Below, one piece after another: positions 37,728-46,728 of a stretch of 64,000 bases of DNA. How positions within the stretch are numbered: position 1 is the stretch's first letter; each line of letters begins with the position of its first letter. The notes beneath the pieces are model-generated. The model was given only the letters and a program-made list of their open reading frames with translations, searched no databases and had not been told where the DNA came from. This DNA is from Chersky-299 sp963749535 (GTDB taxonomy: Bacteria > Actinomycetota > Thermoleophilia > RBG-16-64-13), in NCBI GenBank assembly GCA_963749535.1, contig CAVVNF010000018.1, positions 134,118 to 198,117 of the forward strand. The letters run 5' to 3'. Position numbers and translations under genes: made by a program.

Positions 37728-40486
37728 ATGAGTAAGCGGATTACCCAGCTCACGATGGTCATAGCTATCTCCGTTGTGCTGGTTCTTGGTCTTGCATCCG
37801 TCGCACTCGCGAGTTCCTGGACTGACGTCCCTGACAGCTTGCTCACGGCGTACGGTGTTTCCAACAGCCAGGTAGCAGGTATCTCCAGCGGGTATCCGGA
37901 CGGCACGTTCAAGCCGTATCAGAGCATCACCCGGGCCCAGTTCGTGAAGATGGCTGATGTCACCTTCGCTATCGATCTCGCCAATCCGGCTGCCCCTACC
38001 TTTTCGGACGTTCCGAGCAGCCACTTCTACTATCAGTATATTGAAGGCGCGTATGCGGCAGGTCTCGTGAATGGTGTAGGCGCAGGCCTATTCGGCCCCA
38101 GTCTCACCATCACTCGTGAGCAAGCCGTGGCCATCATCGCCCGCGAGGTGGCAGCCGAGCAAGACTATGACCTCACCAGCATGACCGCTGCTCAGATCTC
38201 TACCGCGCTCGCCCCCTATGGCGATGCGGCCTCCGTAAGCACCAGTCTGCGCGCGGCGATGGCTTTCGCAGTCGCCAACGGCATCACGAAGGGCAACTCT
38301 GCCGGCAACCTAGATCCAGAGGCTGCCGTCAGCCGTATTTCGGCCGCGACCCTCCTCATCCGAGCAGGCTTGGCGGGTCGTGTCGCCCCAACGGTGACCG
38401 CTCTTAGTCCCACCAGCGGCTCCACCGCGGGCGGCACCAGCGTCACCATCACCGGCACCGGTTTCACTGGCGCGACGGCGGTCAAGTTCGGCACTTTGAG
38501 CGCCGGCTTCACGGTCAACTCCGCCACCCAGATCACTGTGACCAGCGCCCCGGCCCACGCCGCCGGCACCGTGGACGTCACCGTGACTACAGCCAACGGT
38601 ACCAGCGCTGTCAGCGCGGCTGACCAGTACACCTATAGTGGTGTTCTTCTGCCCACGGTGACTGGGGTCAGTCCGAACTCTGGTCCGACGGTGGGCGCGG
38701 GCTCGGTCACGATCACCGGCTCGAACTTCAGCGGGGCAACTGCGGTTAGCTTTGGGACCACCACTTTGAGCGCCGGCTTCACGGTCAACTCCGCCACCCA
38801 GATCACTGTGACCAGGGCCCCGGCCCACGCCGCCGGCACCGTGGACGTCACCGTGACTACAGCCAACGGTACCAGCGCTGTCAGCGCGGCTGACCAGTAC
38901 ACCTATAGTGGTGTTCTTCTGCCCACGGTGACTGGGGTCAGTCCGAACTCTGGTCCGACGGTGGGCGCGGGCTCGGTCACGATCACCGGCTCGAACTTCA
39001 GCGGGGCAACTGCGGTTAGCTTTGGGACCACCACTTTGAGCGCCGGCTTCACGGTCAACTCCGCCACCCAGATCACTGTGACCAGCGCCCCGGCCCACGC
39101 CGCCGGCACCGTGACGTCGCCCGTGACTACAGCCAACGGTACCAGCGCTGTCAGCGCGGCTGACCAGTACACCTATAGTGGTGTTCTTCTGCCCACGGTG
39201 ACTGGGGTCAGTCCGAACTCTGGTCCGACGGTGGGCGCGGGCTCGGTCACGATCACCGGCTCGAACTTCAGCGGGGCAACTGCGGTTAGCTTTGGGACCA
39301 CCACTTTGAGCGCCGGCTTCACGGTCAACTCCGCCACCCAGATCACTGTGACCAGCGCCCCGGCCCACGCCGCCGGCACCGTGGACGTCACCGTGACTAC
39401 AGCCAACGGTACCAGCGCTGTCAGCGCGGCTGACCAGTACACCTATAGTGGTGTTCTTCTGCCCACGGTGACTGGGGTCAGTCCGAACTCTGGTCCGACG
39501 GTGGGCGCGGGCTCGGTCACGATCACCGGCTCGAACTTCAGCGGGGCAACTGCGGTTAGCTTTGGGACCACCACTTTGAGCGCCGGCTTCACGGTCAACT
39601 CCGCCACCCAGATCACTGTGACCAGCGCCCCGGCCCACGCCGCCGGCACCGTGGACGTCACCGTGACTACAGCCAACGGTACCAGCGCTGTCAGCGCGGC
39701 TGACCAGTACACCTATAGTGGTGTTCTTCTGCCCACGGTGACTGGGGTCAGTCCGAACTCTGGTCCGACGGTGGGCGCGGGCTCGGTCACGATCACCGGC
39801 TCGAACTTCAGCGGGGCAACTGCGGTTAGCTTTGGGACCACCACTTTGAGCGCCGGCTTCACGGTCAACTCCGCCACCCAGATCACTGTGACCAGCGCCC
39901 CGGCCCACGCCGCCGGCACCGTGGTAAGCGTCCCGTGACTACAGCCAACGGTACCAGCGCTGTCAGCGCGGCTGACCAGTACCTCTTCGTCTCCTTCGAC
40001 CTGGTAGTTGTCAACTACGACGGCACCTACAACACCTACAGCATTGCCCAACTCCAGGGTATGACTGCCGTTTCCGGCTACGGCGGATTCCTGAATAGTT
40101 ACCCTAGCTTCAAGGGCCCTTGGTCCTTCACGGGCATGAGTGTGCTCAGTCTGCTGCCCGGCCTACCCGCTGGTCAAGGAATCCCAGGTCACGGCCTCGA
40201 CGCGTACGTACAGACGTTCACCTATGACCAGGTCAAGAACAACGCCTTCACCATGTACAACCCCACTTCCAATCCAAGTTCTCCGACCATTATCGGCCCC
40301 GGCGACATCACCGGCAGTCTCCAAATGATCGTGGCCTACCAACAGAGCGGCGCCTCCATTCCCGCTGACGCAGGCCCGCTACGGCTTGCCTTCGTCAGTC
40401 CGGTGAGTGGGCAGCAGGCGACCGACAGCGTCAACTGGGTGAAGATGGTTGTGAAGATCGAAGGTACTCTGATCGGCCGGCGGTAA
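37728..40486 (+). CDS. SLH protein with six IPT/TIG repeats and C-terminal sulfite-oxidase-like module, one frameshift
   Basis: A signal peptide (LTMVIAISVVLVLGLASVAL) leads to three SLH repeats (SSGYPDGTFKPYQSITRAQF, GAYAAGLVNGVGAGLFGPSL, AFAVANGITKGNSAGNLDPE) and then six IPT/TIG domains, five of them encoded by nearly identical 270-bp units. Near 39925 the unit is altered (accgtggtaagcgtcccg in place of accgtggacgtcaccg), shifting the frame. In the new frame the unit finishes and a Cys-less sulfite-oxidase-like module follows (YSIAQLQGMTAVSGYGGFLN, TFTYDQVKNNAFTMYNP, DAGPLRLAFVSP, WVKMVVKIE). ATG 37728 follows gggagccttga. Confidence 0.75.
38633..39940 (+). repeat. Tandem 270-bp IPT/TIG coding repeats (about five copies)
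   Basis: Units begin at 38633, 38903, 39173, 39443 and 39713, each opening with a frame encoding GVLLPTVTGVSPNSGPTVGA. They are almost identical; a g in copy 1 (accagggcc) and a rearranged accgtgacgtcgccc in copy 2 are the main differences. A more diverged unit precedes them (38390-38632). Copy number in the cell could differ from the assembly. Confidence 0.95.
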
Positions 40487-40491
40487 GCCGG

Positions 40492-42141
40492 TCAGAACTG
40501 TCCGGTCTCTCGGGCCCAGCCCAGCGCTCGTTCCGCGCAGCGCGTCTCCATTCCCGGTAGAGGCGTTCCCGCGTGGAATCGGTCATGCGAGGTTGAAAGA
40601 CCTGGTCGGCACCCGCCAGCCCCCGGAACATCATCGATCGACCAGAACCCCACGGCGAGGCCAGCCAGGGCTGCGGCGCCCAAGGCTGTGGTCTCTTTGA
40701 CTCGTGGGCGCTCCACCGGGATACCGAGCAGGTCGGCCTGCAACTGGAGTAGGAAGTCGTCGCCGGTGGCTCCGCCATCCGCTCGGAAGCGGAGAACGCG
40801 GCCGGCGTCGCGGGTCATGGCATCAAGGATCGCCCGGGTTTGGAAGCAGATGGCTTCTTCCGTAGCCCGGGCCAGATGGGCACGGCCGGTGCCGCGGACG
40901 ATTCCGACCAGTAGACCGCGTGCGTACGGGTCCCAATAGGGGCACCCAGGCCGGCCAATGCCGGCACGAAGTAGAGTCCGCCGTTGTCCGGCACCTGAGC
41001 CGCCAGTGGGCCGATGTCCGCGGCTCTCTCGATAAGTCCCAACTCATCCCGCAGCCACTGGACGGCCGCTCCGGCCACAAAGACAGAGCCCTCCAACGCA
41101 TAGATCACCCCCACCTCTCGCGGCGTGGAAGGAGTGCCCGCTTCCTTGCGCGCGGCGCCGCCGGTCTGTCCGGCACTGTCGCCGTCCCGCCCGTGGCGGT
41201 CGCCGGCCTGCTCGTCTCCGCGATCCGCGTTTGCGTCCCCAGAGTCGGGCGTTCCAGCGCCGGCCAGGCCCCATGCCACCGTCGAAAGGAGTCCGTGCTG
41301 GGAGACCACCGGCTCTCCGCCCACGTTCATCAACAAGAAGCATCCCGTCCCATAGGTGTTCTTGGTGTCCCCGGGTCGGAGACATCCCTGGCCAAACAAC
41401 GCCGCCTGCTGATCGCCGGCCAACCCGGCGACCGGCACGGAAGCGCCGAACCAGCTTGGGTCCGTCACTCCGAGCATGGCGGAGGAAAGGCATGGTGTGG
41501 GCAAGATCTCACGGGGCACGCCGAAAACGCCTAGCAACTCGTCGTCCCAGTCCAGAGACCGTAGACCGAAGAGCATCGTACGCGAGGCGTTGCTGTAATC
41601 GGTAACGAAACTGCGGCCGCCGGTCAATCGCCAGACGAGGAAACTATCCACCGTGCCCGCCCTGAGCCGTCCGCGTGCCAATCAGGGTACGGGCTTCTGG
41701 GCGAGACGCGAGGAGCCACTCCAGCTTGGTGGCACTGAAGTACGGGTCCAGGCGGAGCCCGGTCTTCTCCCGTATGCGCGGGTCCCAACCGGACTCGCGG
41801 AGCTGGTCGCAGCGCTCGGCCGTTCGTCGGCACTGCCACACTATGGCGTTTCCCAGAGGAGCGCCGGAGTCCGAGTCCCAGAGCAGGGTCGTCTCCCGCT
41901 GGTTGGCGATGCCGACGGCTGCCAACTGCTTCGCTTCCAGACCGGAGGTCGCGATGGCCTCTCGCCCCGCTCGGAGTTGTGTGGCCCAGATGTCTTCAGG
42001 GTCGTGCTCCACCCAGCCCGGCTGCGGATAGTGCTGGGGGAATTCGTGCTGCGCCATGCCCAGGATGGTTCCGTCGTGGGCAAACACGACCGCCCGGGAG
42101 CTGGTAGTGCCCTGGTCCAGTGCCAGAACCGCTTTTGGTAC
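40492..42141 (-). CDS. glpK: Glycerol kinase, several frameshifts and a loop insertion
   Basis: GlpK phosphorylates glycerol to glycerol-3-phosphate. Conserved parts are VLALDQGTTSSRAVVFAHDG, VGIANQRETTLLWDSDSGAP and IVWQCRRTAERCDQL (frame 1), VDSFLVWRLTGGRSFVTDYS, NASRTMLFGLRSLDWDDELL, GLAGDQQAALFGQGCLRPGD and NTYGTGCFLLMN (frame 2), and RADGGATGDDFLLQLQADLL (frame 3). Frames change near 41660, 40925, 40840 and 40630. Between TVAWGLAGAG and YALEGSVFVAGAAVQWLRD about 50 Gly/Asp/Ala-rich residues are inserted where normal GlpK has only a few. The start is unclear: homology begins at about 42141 with no ATG. It converges on the SLH gene, with 5 bases between stops. Confidence 0.88.
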
Positions 42142-42198
42142 GTTCGCCGTGAATGCCTCCCGATTCGGCGTCGATGCTTCGTGCCACGGACGTTCAAA

Positions 42199-42236
42199 AC
42201 CGTCGTTTCTTGTCCGCACCGTCGTTTCTTGTCCGC
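42199..42236. repeat. Perfect 19-bp tandem direct repeat upstream of the hydrolase gene
   Basis: accgtcgtttcttgtccgc occurs twice head to tail (42199-42217 and 42218-42236) in the space between the divergent glycerol kinase and hydrolase genes, followed by a possible -10 box tacaat. It could be a regulator-binding site or a small duplication. Confidence 0.7.
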
Positions 42237-42259
42237 CCCTGCGGTTACAATAGCAGCCG

Positions 42260-43003
42260 ATGGAATGGAATGAACCGCTATACAAAGAGGGCTCGGGCGA
42301 CCACTCGCACGTGGGGGTGTTGGTCCTTCACGGGTTTGGCGGCGCGCCTTACTCGATGCAGGAGTACGCCGTGCGGTTGGCGGGCGCCGGCTATGCCGTG
42401 GCTCTGCCTTTGCTCACCGGTCACGCCACCGCTCCGGAGGACATGGAGAAGGCTCGTTGGTCGGACTGGACTCGTGACGCCGAGACAGCCTACGCCTGGC
42501 TGGCCCAACGAACCGACAAGATCTTCGTCACAGGTCTTTCCATGGGTGGCACTCTGGCCGTCTGGATCGCGGAACACCATCCGGAGATAGCTGGACTCAT
42601 CACGGTGAACGCGGCCCTTCGCTTCCGCGAGGAACCGCTGATGCGTGTTTTGGGTTCCGTCGGCCACCCCAGGTGGCTCAAGGCCATCGGTAATGACATC
42701 CGCAAGCCTGGCCAGGACGAGCGCGCTTATGCGAAGATCCCAGTCCGAGCGATGCGCCAGTTGGCCCTCCTGCTGAGCGAGACGCGCCAGGCGCTGCCTG
42801 CGGTCGAATGTCCGGCGCTGGTGTTCTCGTCTCCGGCCGATCACGTGGTCCCGCCGGCGAATCAACGCGAGTTGTTTGCCCGGCTTCTTACTGGGGACAA
42901 GGAGTTTGTCCAGCTCACGCAGTCACACCATTGCGCCACACTCGACAATGACCGGGAGCAGATCTTCCAGGGGGCTTTGCGGTTCATCGCCGCACGATCG
43001 TGA
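42260..43003 (+). CDS. Alpha/beta hydrolase, carboxylesterase/monoglyceride-lipase type
   Basis: The 247-residue protein has the oxyanion-region motif VLVLHGFGGAPYSMQEYA, nucleophile elbow FVTGLSMGGTLAVW (Ser about residue 94), acid region VFSSPADHVVPP and catalytic His in QSHHCATLDNDREQI. This pattern fits bacterial Est30-like carboxylesterases that act on short or medium acyl esters. Its neighbour is glycerol kinase in the opposite direction, which would suit glyceride breakdown, but that link is inference. The start ATG 42260 is very close to the possible -10 box. Confidence 0.88.
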   Translation: MEWNEPLYKEGSGDHSHVGVLVLHGFGGAPYSMQEYAVRLAGAGYAVALPLLTGHATAPEDMEKARWSDWTRDAETAYAWLAQRTDKIFVTGLSMGGTLAVWIAEHHPEIAGLITVNAALRFREEPLMRVLGSVGHPRWLKAIGNDIRKPGQDERAYAKIPVRAMRQLALLLSETRQALPAVECPALVFSSPADHVVPPANQRELFARLLTGDKEFVQLTQSHHCATLDNDREQIFQGALRFIAARS

Positions 43004-43021
43004 GCTCGAGGCAAGGAGGTC

Positions 43022-43405
43022 ATGGTGGATTGGGAGAAGGCGTCGCCGGAACTCGGTGAACTGCTGATCGAGGCAGCGCGGCGGTTCGCGCTCGTCGACA
43101 CCCGAAAGATGTTCGGCGGGGTATCGCTCTTCATCAATGGGAACATGATCGGGGGAGTCCACGGGAACAAGATAGTCCTCCGTCTCACCGAACAGGATCG
43201 GGTTGCCGCGGAACGCGACGCAGACATGATCCCTTTCGAGCCAATGCCGGGAAGGCTCATGAAGGAGTACGTCGTCGTGCCGGGCGCCGTCTACCAGGAT
43301 CCGGATGAGTTCGAGGAATGGTTGCGCCGATCGGTCGAGTTCGTTGGCTCCCTCCCGGTCAAAGAGGCGAAACCCCGTAAGCGGAAGGACCCCGGAGGAA
43401 GATAG
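43022..43405 (+). CDS. TfoX N-terminal domain protein
   Basis: The 127-residue protein matches the TfoX-N family: RRFALVDTRKMFGGVSLFIN near residue 20 and GGVHGNKIVLRLTEQDR, with PMPGRLMKEYVVVPGAVYQD toward the end and a Lys/Arg-rich tail. The family is related to the competence regulator TfoX, but single-domain members have no settled role. The ribosome site aaggaggt lies two bases before ATG 43022, so the next codon (GTG 43025) may be the true start. It probably shares a transcript with the hydrolase. Confidence 0.82.
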   Translation: MVDWEKASPELGELLIEAARRFALVDTRKMFGGVSLFINGNMIGGVHGNKIVLRLTEQDRVAAERDADMIPFEPMPGRLMKEYVVVPGAVYQDPDEFEEWLRRSVEFVGSLPVKEAKPRKRKDPGGR

Positions 43406-43552
43406 GGGAGACTTTGCCTCAATGCGCTGGGCGCGCGGCTCGTTGGCGCGCATCCCTTGTGCCTTGTGTCCCGGCGAGAGTGCGGCCGACGGGCTTGGGC
43501 GGGCGCCGGCCGAGTGCCGGCCCCGCCCCCGCTAATCGACCCAGTCGGTCGG

Positions 43553-44228
43553 CTAACCGAGCTTCTCTATCCTCCCGGAACCGCTCACGCGCTGCGTAAG
43601 AGTCTGCGGCTCCCCGAAGTAGGAAACTCGCCCTGAGCCGCTGATCTTCACGGCCAATTCGGTCTTCGCTCTGACCTTCGTAGTTCCCGAGCCGCTGATG
43701 GTGATGTGAGTGCTTCCGGACTCGAGATCTCCAGCATCCACCTTGCCAGAGCCACTTATGCCGATGTCCTGTCGATCCACCTCGCCCGCCAGAGTCAGGT
43801 CGCCGGAGCCAGAGACGCGCACCGTGAGCTCTCCGGCCTTCAACTGCTTCACCTGGATCTTTCCGGAACCGGCGATCCTGAGCGCCACCTGGTCGGCTGT
43901 CAGGGAGTCCGCGGACACGGTGCTGGACCCGGCGAGCTTGATCTCGTTGATGCCGGCCGCCTTGATCGTGTACTTCACCTTCTTTTCGGAAAGCGTCGCC
44001 CACTTGAACCACCAGGTGACCCATTCCCACCACTTGAGGTCAAAGGTGAGGATGAGGTGGCCGTCTTTGACCTCGGCTGCGGAGTTTGGAAAGGATAGCC
44101 TCGGCTGTTTCGACGGTGAGCGTTGCCGGCGTCTCGGGGCCTACGGATTCGATGATCAGGTCGCCGAGCGCACGCACGTCCACTGTCGAGAATGGGCCCA
44201 GTTCAGTCGTTTGCGTGACGGTTGCCAT
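43553..44228 (-). CDS. DUF2807 (GIN-domain) protein, one frameshift
   Basis: The protein begins MATVTQTTELGPFSTVDVRA, and its C-terminal ~140 residues are a repetitive beta-helix with GSG turns (RIAGSGKIQVKQL, RVSGSGDLTLAGEV, GISGSGKVDAGDL, TISGSGTTKVRAK), the DUF2807 signature. The frame shifts near 44078, just before EVKDGHLILTFDLKWW. Many relatives are exported lipoproteins, but no signal peptide is seen here. ATG 44228 has ggagg upstream. Function is unknown. Confidence 0.78.
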
Positions 44229-44524
44229 CGTTGCCTCCTTGAGAGTCTTTGGTCCTTGTCCGTTCGCGCGCATTCGCCGTGATGACCGGAAGCCGCTGTC
44301 TCGAAATCGGCCATGTCCACGCCGGCGGCGCGAATGAGGGCATGCAGAAGTCCCGTGGCAACAACGGGGTGCTCGGGGATGGTCAAAGTCACGTTGCCGG
44401 GGCCGTCCTCCTGAGAGAGCTTGACCATGATCGCGTGGCTCCCGTGCCACCGCACCACTTTCCAGCCCAGGTGCTCGAAGGCCTTCACGACTTCATGACC
44501 ACTCATAACAGGCTGGTGTGGCAT
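44156..44524 (-). CDS. hicA: HicA-family mRNA interferase toxin
   Basis: The protein MPHQPVMSGHEVVKAFEHLG, then WKVVRWHGSHAIMVKL with the catalytic His in GSH and NVTLTIPEHPVVATGLLHAL, is a dsRBD-like HicA toxin. HicA normally ends soon after RAAGVDMADF (about 44285), but here the frame runs on for about 40 residues and overlaps the start of the DUF2807 gene. A lost stop through a base error is possible. It lies 11 bases after hicB on the same strand. Confidence 0.8.
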   Translation of the reverse strand: MPHQPVMSGHEVVKAFEHLGWKVVRWHGSHAIMVKLSQEDGPGNVTLTIPEHPVVATGLLHALIRAAGVDMADFETAASGHHGECARTDKDQRLSRRQRWQPSRKRLNWAHSRQWTCVRSAT

Positions 44525-44535
44525 GTCGTTCGGCC

Positions 44536-44793
44536 TCAGCCGGGGATCGGCCCCGGGACTTCGACTTCCAGAAGGTCGACCTCCTGCCCGGGGAGGGCAG
44601 GCGACTCCGGCTCCAGGGCCGCCGACATGCCACATTCTGCGCGCACCGCCACGCACCCGCTGAGGACGATCTCGAGGTTGGCCAGCGCCTCCTCTCTCGA
44701 TCGCCCCTGGCTCATGCACCCGGGAAGACAGGGACACTTGGCTATCCACCAGTCACCTTCGGTAGGGTAAGTGATCACGCGGAATGTGGTCAT
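44536..44793 (-). CDS. hicB: HicB-family antitoxin
   Basis: The 85-residue protein has the HicB half-fold WWIAKCPCLPGCMSQGRSRE, then EALANLEIVLSGCV, typical of the partial RNase-H fold that binds HicA. The order is hicB then hicA. There is no obvious C-terminal DNA-binding domain; the tail (ALEPESPALPGQEVDLLEVE) is acidic and Pro-rich. Together with hicA it forms a type II toxin-antitoxin module. Confidence 0.8.
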   Translation of the reverse strand: MTTFRVITYPTEGDWWIAKCPCLPGCMSQGRSREEALANLEIVLSGCVAVRAECGMSAALEPESPALPGQEVDLLEVEVPGPIPG

Positions 44794-44852
44794 GGCTCAT
44801 TCGCTCCGTGGTCTAAGTGGCTTGAGGACGACAACGGCTCCGAGGGTCACGA

Positions 44853-45026
44853 TCAGGGTATGACAGCCGCGAGATCTTCGGCCATGCCGATCTGCGGGTC
44901 GTTCGCGGAAAGCCTCACCTCCTGCTGGACCGCCACGTGGACCAGTCCGCACAGCAGCGTTATGGCGATGGCGAGAGGAAGCCACTGCTTGAGCACTTTG
45001 CGGATGTCTACATGAGGTCTATTCAT
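44853..45026 (-). CDS. Short membrane-anchored protein, probably truncated
   Basis: This 57-residue product has one hydrophobic helix (WLPLAIAITLLCGLVHVAVQ, residues 15-34) and then LSANDPQIGMAEDLAAVIP before a stop. The sequence after the helix looks like the start of an extracytoplasmic domain rather than an end, so I think the gene is cut short; the rest may have been lost where hicBA now sits, or a base error creates the stop. It faces the mutM gene, whose start is 77 bases away on the opposite strand. Confidence 0.45.
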   Translation of the reverse strand: MNRPHVDIRKVLKQWLPLAIAITLLCGLVHVAVQQEVRLSANDPQIGMAEDLAAVIP

Positions 45027-45102
45027 TCTGGCTAAAGGGTACCCAACGGCGGTCCGCGGTAACATGGCGTCACTACGAGATTGCACGTGGAGGAGCAGCC
45101 CA

Positions 45103-45996
45103 TTGCCAGAGATCCCCGATCTCGAGGTATATATCAGCGCCCTACGTCCGCGCGTCCTCGGGCAGGAACTCATCGGGGTGAGGCTGGGCAACCCGTTCCT
45201 TCTTCGGACCATCGACCCGCCGTTGGACGAGGTGGTGGGCCACCAAGTTATCGCGATCGAGCGGATGGGGAAGCGCCTGGTCCTCGCCTTGGACGGCGAC
45301 CTCTTCCTGGTCGTGCACCTGATGATCGCCGGCCGCCTCCACTGGAAGTCGTCGGGTGATTCCATTCCGCGCGGATCGGGGCTCGCCGTTTTCGATTTTC
45401 CCACGGGCACCCTCGTACTGACCGAGGCTGGAAAGAAACGGCGCGCCTCCCTCCATCTTGTGCGTGGCAGGGAGGCCCTTGGTGCGCTGGATCCCGGTGG
45501 GGTAGAGGTGATGACGGCCAGCTTCGAGACATTCCGCGCCGCACTTGCCGGTGGCAATCGGACCCTCAAACGCGCGCTGACCGATCCGCATGTGCTCGCC
45601 GGCATCGGCAACGCCTACTCCGACGAGATCCTTCATCGCGCCCGGCTGTCTCCTTTCAAGCTGACCGGCGCTCTGACCGAGGAAGAGTGGCACCGGCTGT
45701 ACGACGCAAGCCGCTCGGTGCTCTTGGAGTGGACGGCAAGGCTTCGCGCCCAGGCTGGTTCGAGCTTCCCTGAAAAGGTGACGGCTTTTCGCCCCGAGAT
45801 GGCCGTCCACGGTCGCTTCGGCCAACCTTGTCCGGTCTGCGGGGCTCCGGTGCAACGCATCGTCTATGCAGAGAACGAATGCAATTACTGTCCGGGCTGT
45901 CAGACAGAAGGACGCATCCTGGCTGATCGCGCGCTGTCGCGGCTCCTCAGGGACGACTGGCCAAGAACGTTGCAGGATTTGGAGGGAGGGGAGTAA
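45103..45996 (+). CDS. mutM: Formamidopyrimidine-DNA glycosylase (Fpg/MutM)
   Basis: Fpg removes oxidised purines from DNA and cuts the strand. TTG 45103 is chosen as the start because it places the catalytic Pro directly after Met (PEIPDLEVYISALRPRV), with ggagg upstream; earlier in-frame starts would bury that Pro. Other features are the catalytic Lys in RMGKRLVLAL, the His-containing LMIAGRLHW, the helix-two-turn-helix HVLAGIGNAYSDEIL and a C-terminal zinc finger CPVCGAPVQR...CNYCPGC. Length about 297 residues is normal. Confidence 0.92.
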   Translation: MPEIPDLEVYISALRPRVLGQELIGVRLGNPFLLRTIDPPLDEVVGHQVIAIERMGKRLVLALDGDLFLVVHLMIAGRLHWKSSGDSIPRGSGLAVFDFPTGTLVLTEAGKKRRASLHLVRGREALGALDPGGVEVMTASFETFRAALAGGNRTLKRALTDPHVLAGIGNAYSDEILHRARLSPFKLTGALTEEEWHRLYDASRSVLLEWTARLRAQAGSSFPEKVTAFRPEMAVHGRFGQPCPVCGAPVQRIVYAENECNYCPGCQTEGRILADRALSRLLRDDWPRTLQDLEGGE

Positions 45997-45999
45997 AAT

Positions 46000-46251
46000 C
46001 TTTATCAAGCGTTTGAAAGGAGGTGGTCCAGATAGACAGTTTGCCCAGTATGCGCAGCGGCCATAGGACCGGAGGTGGCGCTCGCCTTTAGTCGTTGGAT
46101 TCCCGACGCACGCCTTCCGACGGCGCCTTCGGGGTCGCAGCGCTAACTTAGAGCTTTTGGAGGCCGTCTGGAAACAGGCGGCCTCCAGCGTTTCTGAGGC
46201 ACACTGGATGGCGGCGAGCCGCCAGGTGCCACGTGTATACTGCGTGTCCCA
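46000..46251. other. Non-coding region with extended Shine-Dalgarno-like stretch and GNRA hairpin
   Basis: Bases around 46016-46029 (gaaaggaggtggtcc) closely match the complement of the 16S rRNA 3' end, yet the frames after it are short (one ends at TAG after about 17 codons). A 12-bp hairpin with a GAAA loop lies at 46159-46186. A small RNA, a small peptide gene or a leader is possible; no family was recognised. Confidence 0.4.
46159..46186. other. 12-bp hairpin with GAAA tetraloop
   Basis: ggaggccgtctg and caggcggcctcc pair fully, with one G-U, around gaaa. Neither side has a T-run in the correct orientation, so it is not a classic terminator for mutM or for the convergent C_GCAxxG gene. 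Confidence 0.55.
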
Positions 46252-46728
46252 TCAGTGGTCGGCGGGTTCGCCGAGCATCGGTGCCAGACGATCGCAGACC
46301 CAGGAAACGAAGAGGGGGCAGCGTTCCAGGGCTCCAGCTTCTTTCGCACGATCATGACCACCGGGAACACTCATGTCGTGACCGGTCAACTCGATGCACG
46401 CAACCGCTCCGAACTCCGCCTTGAACCCGCGGATGAGCTCCGTGAGCCGCTCGATGGTGGGAGCCGTAGCGTCCGCGTTGCTGCCAGGCCGTAGATAGTC
46501 ACGCAGGCCGAGCGAAATAGCCGCGCCCGTGAGTGCTCCGCACATCTGCCCCGTGCGAGCGATGCCTCCGCCGAAATAGTGGGCTGCGAGGACGAGGTCG
46601 GGGTCGCCCTCCATCACGGCCAGGCCGAAGGTGAGAACGGTCTCTGAGCAGTTCAGGTGGCCAGGCCCCGACATCCGAAACTTGTCGAGTGCAGCTTCCT
46701 TTGCCAGGGTCACTTTGTCATCGGTCAT
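46252..46728 (-). CDS. C_GCAxxG_C_C family redox protein
   Basis: The 158-residue protein carries the family pattern of spaced cysteines: GHLNCSETVLTFG, GGGIARTGQMCGALTGAAIS, FGAVACIELTGHDMS and ERCPLFVSW. These proteins are proposed redox-active or metal-binding proteins common in anaerobes; no reaction is established. The GCA of the family name appears here as CGA. It stands alone on the minus strand. Confidence 0.8.
   Translation of the reverse strand: MTDDKVTLAKEAALDKFRMSGPGHLNCSETVLTFGLAVMEGDPDLVLAAHYFGGGIARTGQMCGALTGAAISLGLRDYLRPGSNADATAPTIERLTELIRGFKAEFGAVACIELTGHDMSVPGGHDRAKEAGALERCPLFVSWVCDRLAPMLGEPADH

Noticed and set aside
38310..39908. Long open frame (over 500 codons) on the minus strand of the IPT repeats
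   Set aside because: It is the antisense of a repetitive GC-rich coding region; its protein is a low-complexity repeat (HRRTRVRTDPSHRGQKN) with no family, while the plus strand has a signal peptide, SLH and IPT domains.
45064..45102. Upstream ATG start for mutM
   Set aside because: It would add 13 residues before the catalytic Pro, which must follow Met directly; TTG 45103 with a ribosome site fits better.
46060..46130. tRNA-like stretch (cgttggattcccgacg)
   Set aside because: No TTCGA-type T loop, no acceptor stem pairing and no anticodon arm could be built.
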